A stretch of 7,495 nt of DNA from assembly GCA_027295365.1 (NCBI GenBank), contig JAPULD010000205.1:1-7495 (forward strand), given 5' to 3'. Position 1 is the first letter of the stretch, and the number at the start of each line of letters is the position of its first letter. The notes under the pieces are model-generated. The model did no database searches, was not told the origin of the DNA, and saw only the letters and a program-made list of their open reading frames with translations. Shown here in pieces: positions 1 through 6,153 of the stretch. This DNA is from Planctomycetota bacterium (GTDB lineage: Bacteria; Planctomycetota; Phycisphaerae; Phycisphaerales; SM1A02). The translations under genes and the position numbers were made by a program.

Positions 1-1438
<1,438 letters not shown>

Positions 1439-1443
1439 GTCAT

Positions 1444-1451
1444 TCTCCTCC
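1444..1451 (-). promoter_or_regulatory. Ribosome binding site of the kinase gene
   Basis: On the minus strand GGAGGAGA stands 5 nt before the ATG at 1438. It is the strongest Shine-Dalgarno match in the window and fixes the kinase start. Confidence 0.8.
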
Positions 1452-1464
1452 GGCCAACCCGGGG

Positions 1465-1482
1465 TGGTGCAGGACCGCACCA
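1465..1482 (-). promoter_or_regulatory. Inverted repeat in the kinase leader
   Basis: TGGTGC and GCACCA form a perfect 6 bp stem around a 6-nt loop. It lies 13 nt upstream of the kinase Shine-Dalgarno sequence, within the divergent intergenic region. It could be a leader hairpin or an operator. It has no U-tract on either strand, so it is not a typical intrinsic terminator. Its function is unknown. Confidence 0.3.
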
Positions 1483-1517
1483 AATGCATGGTACCGGAAT
1501 TCTGCCGACGATTCACG

Positions 1518-1547
1518 GTTGTACGACCCGGATTGACGGGTGTGCAA
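1518..1547 (-). promoter_or_regulatory. Possible promoter of the kinase gene
   Basis: On the minus strand TTGCAC (1547-1542) and TACAAC (1523-1518) are separated by 18 bp. They match the sigma-70 consensus at 3 of 6 and 4 of 6 positions. Position and orientation suit the kinase gene, but the match is weak and planctomycete promoters are poorly characterised. No comparable plus-strand promoter for the PrsW-like gene stands out. Confidence 0.22.
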
Positions 1548-1569
1548 GCGGTGGCGGGTGCTGTAAGGT

Positions 1570-2340
1570 ATGGCCGTGACGCTGTATATCACATTGGCGA
1601 GTTGTGCGTTTCTGGCTGGTTGGCTCGTGTATCGATACGACATGTACGAACAAGAGCCCTGGTATATGGTGCTGTTTGCCGTGGCGATCGGTATGGTGTC
1701 AATGTATGCAATTGGTTTCGTTGAACGGTGGTCGTACAGTCAAATTGGCGATCTGATGACTCCTTTTCAACAGGCACTTGTCGCTTCAACACATGAAGAA
1801 GGCATTCGACTTGTGATGGTCGTGGCGTTGGCTCTGCTTCTCCCTTCTCAGTTCAACGACCCCATGGATGGCCTCATTTACGGCAGCCTGATTGGTTTGG
1901 GAATGGCAGTGCTCGAATCAATTCAATATATGACCCACGATGGGGATGTCCCAAATACCCTTCCGCCTCAGGAAATAATCCGCATCATGGGCCATTTGCT
2001 GATGGGGGGAATCACCGGCTTTGCCGTCGGTATGATGCGGATGCGTATGAAATACTGGATCCCGGTCTTGGGCATCAGCGTCATCTTCTCGATGGGGTTG
2101 CACCTGTTGTGGGATGTCATCGCACTCACGACCAGCGCTCGAGGTTCGGCGAACTTATTGGAGAAGGTCGGTGCTGTCTTGACGATGCTCGGCGGGATCG
2201 TCTGCTTTGGTTTTATGGTGGTCACCGCCTCGGAATGGTCTCGAAAAGTCTTTGCCCCCGATCAGAAAAGCCGACTGTGGGGTTGGCCTTTTACGCTGTT
2301 CTTCCCAGACGAAAAGAAAACTCAGCGAGATGCCGATTGA
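1570..2340 (+). CDS. PrsW-like (CAAX-protease-related) multi-pass membrane protein
   Basis: The 256-residue protein has about seven hydrophobic segments (roughly 5-21, 31-51, 78-92, 102-120, 138-156, 163-186, 200-220). It carries the PrsW family landmarks: RYDMYEQEP near the N terminus (22-30), an EExxK-like motif as EEGIR (76-80), DGLIYG (100-105) leading into ESIQY (116-120), an intramembrane histidine H142 in MGHLLMGG, and H178 in GLHLLWD. In Bacillus, PrsW cleaves an anti-sigma factor within the membrane; many relatives have unknown substrates. Here the motif lysine is Arg80 and the usual ENxxY asparagine is Ser117, both mild changes, so activity is plausible but unproven. The ATG at 1570 has only a close AAGG before it (2 nt away); GTG at 1576, two codons in, would be better spaced from TAAGG and is a real alternative. 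The tail after residue 222 is cytoplasmic and polar. No anti-sigma gene adjoins it. Confidence 0.82.
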   Translation: MAVTLYITLASCAFLAGWLVYRYDMYEQEPWYMVLFAVAIGMVSMYAIGFVERWSYSQIGDLMTPFQQALVASTHEEGIRLVMVVALALLLPSQFNDPMDGLIYGSLIGLGMAVLESIQYMTHDGDVPNTLPPQEIIRIMGHLLMGGITGFAVGMMRMRMKYWIPVLGISVIFSMGLHLLWDVIALTTSARGSANLLEKVGAVLTMLGGIVCFGFMVVTASEWSRKVFAPDQKSRLWGWPFTLFFPDEKKTQRDAD

Positions 2341-2348
2341 ATGGTCAT

Positions 2349-2366
2349 GGGCAACATTGTTCGCCC
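2349..2366. terminator. Weak hairpin between convergent genes
   Basis: GGGCAAC, loop ATT, then GTT-C-GCCC can fold into a 7 bp stem with one bulged C. It starts 9 nt after the PrsW-like stop codon, in the 65 bp gap between two convergent genes, where a bidirectional terminator would be expected. No T-run follows on either strand, so intrinsic termination is doubtful. Confidence 0.25.
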
Positions 2367-2405
2367 GGAATTCTCATCGATTCAGCATGCGTTCACGTGG
2401 ATGAA

Positions 2406-3743
2406 TCAGTTCGGAGCCTTGATGCCAAACTGCGATTCCTGGCTGCTTGGCTCCGGTGAAGTCTCTCGATTAGGAAACGCATCGACCTGGACGCGGCGGC
2501 GCTGATCGCTCTTGATTGTCGCTGCAGCCTTCTTGCGAGTCTTCGATGGACGATCGCCCTTGAAGAGCTTCCATCGCTCGCGCAATGACGACGAACTGAC
2601 GACGGTGCCGTCCTTCGGGGCGACGATGGTCCGCCCATCCAGTTTCTCGTATCCCGAGCCCTTGAGTTGCTCGGAGACTCGAACCTTCAAATCCTCCGGA
2701 TCGATTCCGAGAAGGTTCAGATCCCAGAGCGTGTGCAGGTCGCTCCTCAGGAGGATGGCGTTCGCCATCGAATGCACGTTGCCTTGGGGATAGGGCACGA
2801 TGTACGCGATTTCCAGGAGGTCGCAGGGGCAGGGGCCCGAGATGCCACACCGATTGCCGTAGGACTGGCGGAGTTGGTTCCGCAGCCGTTTCTCGCCTCG
2901 ACGCGCTCGGATGGCATGACTGGCGAATTCCAAAGGCATCGCCGAAAGGTCATCGTCGAACGAGTCGGGCTCGTACGCGTCGTTGGATTCCAACAGCGTG
3001 TACTTGAGCAGGGTGGTTCCCAGAGCATGGTCCAGGGCCTTGGCCAGGTCCTCATCGATCTTGGGCTTGCTCAATAATTCCCGCAAGACGCTGCCCCGGA
3101 TTGCCTCGGTGATGTTCACCTGGTCACAGATGCCTCGCAGGCTGCGGCAGACGGCGCAATACTTTCTCAAGTCATTGTCGATGTATTTCAGAAGTCCTGA
3201 TTTTTCCACCCAGGGGCTGGGGAGCACGAAATACAGATCGCGCCGAAACGCGAACGCCAGGCGTGAGAAGAGCTCCAGGCCCATGCCCTTGATGCGCCCG
3301 CCGTGCGAGTGCAGACGTCGCAACAGGGCGGCGTCGGGGGAATCCGAGACGAGGGCCTCGATGATTTCGCCAAACTCGTCGAGATCGACTCGGGCCACGG
3401 CCGCCGCCATCCTGGGGAAGAGTCCATAGAGGGGCTTGCCTGATTGGTTGGCGGTGCGATTCAGCTTGAACCAGAGCAACTCGCCATATTCCTTGAAGGC
3501 CTCGTCGACCACGACTCGCAGTTTGGGAATGGGTCTGGCGATACCCGGCTTCTGGGTCCAGGGATCTCTCCGGTCACGACCATCGGCCCATTCAAGCACA
3601 TAGGCGATGAGCTTTTGGAATTCGATGGTCTTGTGGTTATTGAATTCGACCCCGACGGTGCCTAATTCAGTGAGCACGCTGTGAATGGGCGTGCGTCGCA
3701 TGGCATCGATCTTTTCAAAGGGCAGATTGCAATCGTTGGGCAT
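2406..3743 (-). CDS. HNH_2-type endonuclease-like protein with His-to-Tyr substitution
   Basis: The product has 445 residues. Residues about 281-375 match the HNH_2 pattern: a basic run RRGEKRLRNQL, YGNRCGISG (295-303), LLEIAYIVPY (309-318), NAILLRSDLHTLWD (328-341) and a trailing beta-rich VAPKDG. The family normally reads AHIxP, with His as general base; here it is Tyr314 (TAC, one base from CAC). Asn328 and His337 are kept. Residues about 148-176 (GGRIKGMGLELFSRLAF) resemble a helix-hairpin-helix DNA-binding element, which is inference. The N-terminal half is otherwise unrecognised. The C-terminal tail (397-445) is basic, then Ser/Pro/Gln-rich and probably disordered. The start at 3743 has AAAGG 6 nt upstream. 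An in-frame extension to 3935 adds 64 Pro/Arg-rich residues encoded by a repetitive spacer and was rejected. Similar domain orders occur in modification-dependent restriction enzymes, but no methylase or helicase gene lies beside it. The nuclease fold is fairly secure; activity is uncertain. Confidence 0.78.
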   Translation of the reverse strand: MPNDCNLPFEKIDAMRRTPIHSVLTELGTVGVEFNNHKTIEFQKLIAYVLEWADGRDRRDPWTQKPGIARPIPKLRVVVDEAFKEYGELLWFKLNRTANQSGKPLYGLFPRMAAAVARVDLDEFGEIIEALVSDSPDAALLRRLHSHGGRIKGMGLELFSRLAFAFRRDLYFVLPSPWVEKSGLLKYIDNDLRKYCAVCRSLRGICDQVNITEAIRGSVLRELLSKPKIDEDLAKALDHALGTTLLKYTLLESNDAYEPDSFDDDLSAMPLEFASHAIRARRGEKRLRNQLRQSYGNRCGISGPCPCDLLEIAYIVPYPQGNVHSMANAILLRSDLHTLWDLNLLGIDPEDLKVRVSEQLKGSGYEKLDGRTIVAPKDGTVVSSSSLRERWKLFKGDRPSKTRKKAAATIKSDQRRRVQVDAFPNRETSPEPSSQESQFGIKAPN

Positions 3744-3749
3744 GGGAGG

Positions 3750-3754
3750 CCTTT
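3750..3754 (-). promoter_or_regulatory. Ribosome binding site selecting the HNH-like start
   Basis: AAAGG on the minus strand lies 6 nt upstream of the ATG at 3743. No comparable site precedes the ATG at 3935. Together with the Pro/Arg low-complexity reading of the upstream stretch, this supports the shorter protein. Confidence 0.5.
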
Positions 3755-3799
3755 CGGGGCGAGAAACCGACGCATTCGCCCGAGGGGGCAATTTCCGTT

Positions 3800-3894
3800 G
3801 GATCCTGGAATCCAAGGTAGGTCTTGGGTCCGGGAATCCGGGGGGGGTCGGGGGCCGTGGGTCCAAGGGTCTATTGTCCGGGGTCCGTTCCGGG
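3800..3894 (+). repeat. Degenerate GGRTCC / G-tract array with G-quadruplex motif
   Basis: Short copies recur: GGATCC (3800), GGAATCC (3807), GGGTCC (3826), GGAATCC (3833), GGGTCC (3859), GGGTC (3867) and GGGGTCC (3880). The segments at 3800-3813 and 3826-3839 match at 12 of 14 positions, 26 bp apart. Eight runs of at least three G begin at 3826, 3832, 3840, 3850, 3859, 3867, 3880 and 3892. The four from 3840 to 3869 have loops of 2, 4 and 5 nt, which satisfies the standard G4 pattern. The HNH-like gene is read from the other strand, so the G-rich strand is its template strand. Confidence 0.6.
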
Positions 3895-3946
3895 ATACGA
3901 AAGTTCTCAGGACCACGAAGTGGGATCTCGTGCACCGATCGATTGA

Positions 3947-3998
3947 CTTCCGAAGGCGGCCTCCCTGCCGCCTATCTGGAGCAATGCTCCAGCGGAAG
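3947..3998. repeat. Perfect three-way-junction inverted-repeat element
   Basis: An outer 6 bp stem, CTTCCG (3947-3952) with CGGAAG (3993-3998), encloses two perfect hairpins. The first is AGGCGGC/GCCGCCT (3954-3960 with 3967-3973, loop CTCCCT). The second is CTGGAGC/GCTCCAG (3976-3982 with 3986-3992, loop AAT). The junction leaves only A3953 and 3974-3975 unpaired. There are twenty base pairs in 52 nt with no mismatch, and it could fold as RNA on either strand or as DNA. It has no flanking T-run. It could be a REP-like or MITE-like repeat, or a structured leader RNA; the sequence alone does not decide. Confidence 0.65.
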
Positions 3999-4125
3999 AA
4001 TACCAACGGAGGTCGGCGCGGAACTCCAGTTGACAACCCCAGAAGGGGGATGTGGACGATTTGTTGTGAAGTTGGGGGGGTGATCCGAATCAAAATCACG
4101 CCAAATATGGAAATATGCCGGGCCA

Positions 4126-4154
4126 TTGACGCTCGGGACGATGAGGACAACAAT
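4126..4154 (+). promoter_or_regulatory. Sigma-70-like promoter of tRNA-Ser
   Basis: TTGACG (4126-4131) and AACAAT (4149-4154) are separated by the optimal 17 bp, matching the consensus at 5 of 6 and 4 of 6 positions. Transcription would begin near 4161, about 14 nt before the mature tRNA. Confidence 0.5.
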
Positions 4155-4174
4155 GCCCCTCTTCGTTGACCAGT

Positions 4175-4261
4175 GGACAGGTGGCGGAGCGGCTGAACGC
4201 GCTAGTCTCGAAAACTAGTTAACCCTTCGGGGTTACGTGGGTTCGAATCCCACCCTGTCCG
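4175..4261 (+). tRNA. tRNA-Ser(CGA)
   Basis: This tRNA reads the serine codon UCG. The acceptor stem is GGACAGG (4175-4181) with CCTGTCC (4254-4260), followed by discriminator G4261. The anticodon stem is CTAGT/ACTAG (4202-4206 with 4214-4218) around loop CTCGAAA, giving anticodon CGA at 4209-4211. A long variable arm folds as AACCC-TTCG-GGGTT, the class II hallmark of serine tRNAs. The T arm is GTGGG-TTCGAAT-CCCAC. The 3' CCA is not encoded, so it must be added after transcription. All stems shown pair perfectly, so there is no sign of decay. A T-rich run (4262-4271) follows directly. Confidence 0.97.
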
Positions 4262-4350
4262 TTTGTTTTTTGGGGCTCGTGATTCTGGGTGGCTGACCCA
4301 TGCGTTCCTCTTTGGAATCGGGGGTAAATTTGCCGACCGTGATTTCGGTG

Positions 4351-4369
4351 ATCGACAAACAATCGACAA
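4351..4369. promoter_or_regulatory. Short direct repeat, possible operator
   Basis: ATCGACAA occurs at 4351-4358 and again at 4362-4369, an 11 bp period that puts both copies on one face of the helix. It lies in the 238 bp between the tRNA and the FG-GAP gene. It could bind a regulator of that gene, but two 8-mers are weak evidence. The rest of 4262-4499 shows only a 5 bp hairpin (TGGGT/ACCCA, 4286-4300) and no convincing promoter. Confidence 0.2.
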
Positions 4370-4499
4370 TCTGAATTTTTGTGCTTTCCTGGGGTTGTTC
4401 GATGGTGTAGATTCTCAATAGTACAGCGGTCGGGTTGCTATTCGGATGTTGTCGGTGGGGTTGGTGCTACTACGTTGCTTCACAAATGGGAATCTTGTC

Positions 4500-5990
4500 A
4501 TGAAATTTTGTGCTCGTTATTCATGGGATATTATTACCCACATGGCAGCATTCTTGATCGTCCTGGCCCCGAATGCTTTCGCCCAACATATTGAAGACTT
4601 CAAACTGCTCGCCTCCGACGGCTCACCCAATGACCGATTCGGCTGGTCTGTGGCGATCGATGGTTCACCCGGAAATGAAGTTGCCATCGTCGGAGCCACC
4701 GAGGACGACGAGAATGGCCTCATTTCGGGGTCGGCGTATATCTACCGCAATAGTGGATCGACTTGGATGGAAGAGTCCAAACTCCTCGCCTCCGACGGCG
4801 CGGCGGGAGACAAATTCGGTATTTCCGTCTCGATCAGTGGTGCCGTTGGAAATGAAGTCGCCATCGTCGGGGCCCACTCCGACGACGACAATGGCAGCAA
4901 CTCCGGCTCGGCATACATCTTTCGTTTCGATGGCACCACCTGGGTTGAGGAGGCCAAGCTTCTCGCCTCCGACGGTGAAGCGGACGACATCTTCGGATGG
5001 TCCGTTTCGATCAGCGGTCCCCCCGGGAACGAAATCGCCATCGTCGGGGCCTTCTTGGATGACGACAATGGCTTCAATTCGGGTTCGGCGTACATCTACC
5101 GATTCAACGGCACCGCTTGGGTGGAGGAGGCCAAACTTCTCGCTTCCGACGGCGCGACCATCGACACATTTGGATATACCGTCGCAATCAATGGCACACT
5201 CGGACATGATGTTGCAATCGTCGGGGCCCGAAACGACGATGAGAGCGGCATAAAATCAGGCTCGGCCTATATCTACCGTTTCAACGGTGGTACCTGGGTG
5301 GAGGAGGCCAAGCTTTTCGCCTCCGACGGTGCAGCGAATGACCACTTCGGATGGTCCGTCTCGATTCATGGCACTTCTGAACAAGAAATTGTCACCATCG
5401 GAGCTCCTGGATACGACACCATCGTCACGGATTCAGGATCGGCGTACATTTTTCGCTTCAATGGCGAAACTTGGGTGGAGGAGGCCAAGCTCCTCGCTTC
5501 TGACGGTGCGATGGAAGACATTTTCGGCTTTCGTGTTTCGATGACCGGTGCTCTTGAAAATGAAACAGTGATCGTCAGCAGTTGGGCAGATAGTGACAAT
5601 GGAGTGTTAGCCGGCTCGGCGTACATCTACCAATTCGACAGTGAGTCATGGGTGGAAAAAGCAAAACTTCTGGCCTCTGATGGCGTGGAATTCGACCACT
5701 TTGCCTCTTCCGTATCCTTGAGCGGTCCCCCCGGAAGTGAAATCGCCATCATTGGGGCGTGGGCCGACGATGACAATGGCGTGAGCTCTGGTTCGGTTTA
5801 TGTGTTTGACATAGCCGCGGCCATATGCTCCCGCGACGTCAACGATTCGGGTGCCGTTGATGTCTTCGATCTGTTGGTTCTGCTTAGCGCGTGGGGACCA
5901 ATCACAGAAAGTCCAGCTGACATCAACCGCGACGGAATCGTCGATGTGCTCGACCTGCTCTTCCTCCTTGCCGCGTGGGGTGACTGCTGA
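4500..5990 (+). CDS. Secreted seven-repeat FG-GAP-like beta-propeller protein with dockerin-like C terminus
   Basis: The 496-residue product is probably exported and binds or presents something at the cell surface; its ligand is unknown. The ATG at 4500 gives a signal peptide: basic MKFCAR, a hydrophobic core to about residue 25, and likely cleavage after AFA (28). An earlier in-frame ATG at 4446 would add 18 residues before this and is less likely. Residues 35-443 are seven repeats of 59 residues with consensus KLLASDG, DxFGxSV, IxG, AIVGA, DDDNG, SGSAYIYRFNG, WVEEA. This is the FG-GAP/integrin-alpha type, predicted as a seven-bladed propeller. Residues 446-496 hold two dockerin-like calcium loops (DVNDSGAVDVFD and DINRDGIVDVLD), each followed by a helix ending in AWG. 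Cys443 and the last residue Cys496 bracket this module and could form a disulfide. Repeat 5 lacks DDDNG and repeat 6 has VIVSS in place of AIVGA. A weak GGGA precedes the start by 10 nt. Confidence 0.88.
   Translation: MKFCARYSWDIITHMAAFLIVLAPNAFAQHIEDFKLLASDGSPNDRFGWSVAIDGSPGNEVAIVGATEDDENGLISGSAYIYRNSGSTWMEESKLLASDGAAGDKFGISVSISGAVGNEVAIVGAHSDDDNGSNSGSAYIFRFDGTTWVEEAKLLASDGEADDIFGWSVSISGPPGNEIAIVGAFLDDDNGFNSGSAYIYRFNGTAWVEEAKLLASDGATIDTFGYTVAINGTLGHDVAIVGARNDDESGIKSGSAYIYRFNGGTWVEEAKLFASDGAANDHFGWSVSIHGTSEQEIVTIGAPGYDTIVTDSGSAYIFRFNGETWVEEAKLLASDGAMEDIFGFRVSMTGALENETVIVSSWADSDNGVLAGSAYIYQFDSESWVEKAKLLASDGVEFDHFASSVSLSGPPGSEIAIIGAWADDDNGVSSGSVYVFDIAAAICSRDVNDSGAVDVFDLLVLLSAWGPITESPADINRDGIVDVLDLLFLLAAWGDC
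4602..5817 (+). repeat. Seven in-frame tandem repeats of exactly 177 bp
   Basis: The lysine codon opening each KLLASDG-type motif lies at 4602, 4779, 4956, 5133, 5310, 5487 and 5664, six intervals of exactly 177 bp. The DNA is most alike at the inner boundaries (TGGGTGGAGGAGGCCAAG or nearly so), while the first and last boundaries are more diverged. The seventh unit stops before the WVEEA-type strand. The matching strand, IEDF, stands before the first unit, as expected for a circularly closed propeller. Confidence 0.92.
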
Positions 5991-6150
5991 TATTCGACTG
6001 CATTCGGATTGCATTTATGTGACCAAGTGCACATGTCACGAATTTGAAGATGCCGGGAACAATTACGCTCTATTTGAAATATTTGGATCCGGAACGCTTG
6101 GGCTTCCGTGTACATTGGTAGAGAGCGTTGGTGTTCCCTGGAGGGTCAAT
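5991..6150. other. Intergenic region between the two secreted-protein genes
   Basis: The 160 bp are AT-richer to the eye than their flanks and hold no gene. GTGAC (6019-6023) and GTCAC (6035-6039) make a 5 bp inverted repeat, and TGCATT repeats at 5999 and 6010. Neither resembles a terminator with a T-run, and no clear -35/-10 pair is present. Whether the two genes are co-transcribed cannot be told. Confidence 0.5.
6140..6145 (+). promoter_or_regulatory. Ribosome binding site of the M14 peptidase gene
   Basis: GGAGGG lies 8 nt before ATG 6154 and 5 nt before the in-frame GTG 6151. Both starts are workable and differ by one residue. It sets the start close to the signal peptide. Confidence 0.65.
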
Positions 6151-6153
6151 GTG

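Larger units (their letters stand above)
3744..4125. other. Structured non-coding spacer upstream of the HNH-like gene
   Basis: I see no credible gene in these roughly 380 bases. Open frames on both strands overlap one another, have low-complexity products and share no recognisable family. The part nearest the HNH-like gene is G-rich on the plus strand and contains the GGRTCC array. Further on are a three-way-junction inverted repeat and a short CCCC-AGAA-GGGG hairpin (4037-4048). It must contain the promoter of the HNH-like gene, but no clear -35/-10 pair is visible. The best fragment is a TGGTATTCT extended -10-like string on the minus strand (4005-3997), directly beside the junction element. 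Confidence 0.6.

Noticed and set aside
1533..1538. TTGACG as a -35 box for the PrsW-like gene
   Set aside because: No -10-like hexamer occurs at 16-18 bp downstream, and the start codon follows too closely.
2341..2505. A 54-codon plus-strand frame just after the PrsW-like stop
   Set aside because: It has no ribosome site of note and mostly overlaps the HNH-like gene in antisense. No signature is visible in the product.
3744..3935. 64-residue N-terminal extension of the HNH-like protein
   Set aside because: It is Pro/Arg-rich, is encoded by the GGRTCC array and lacks a ribosome site at its ATG, whereas ATG 3743 has AAAGG at good spacing.
3947..3998. Hammerhead ribozyme or intrinsic terminator reading of the junction
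   Set aside because: The junction bases lack the hammerhead core CUGAUGA and GAAA, and no T-run follows the stems on either strand.
3662..4169. Overlapping open frames on both strands of the spacer (plus 3681-4169, plus 3685-4083, minus 3662-4153)
   Set aside because: They overlap one another and the HNH-like gene, have low-complexity products, and run through the three-way junction, and in one case the tRNA promoter.
4175..4261. Integration site of a genomic island at tRNA-Ser
   Set aside because: There is no integrase gene and no second copy of the tRNA 3' end in the window. A 10-base match to GGGTTCGAAT near 7353 is inside the peptidase gene and is best taken as chance.
4233..4418. Minus-strand frame ending in RVGFEPT
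   Set aside because: This ending is the usual false peptide made by reading the tRNA T arm backwards. The real feature there is tRNA-Ser.
4602..5840. CRISPR-like array
   Set aside because: The repeats are coding, 177 bp long, in frame and without unique spacers.
4665..6014. Several minus-strand frames with repeated motifs
   Set aside because: They mirror the 177 bp repeats of the FG-GAP gene. The period is a multiple of three, which keeps shadow frames open.
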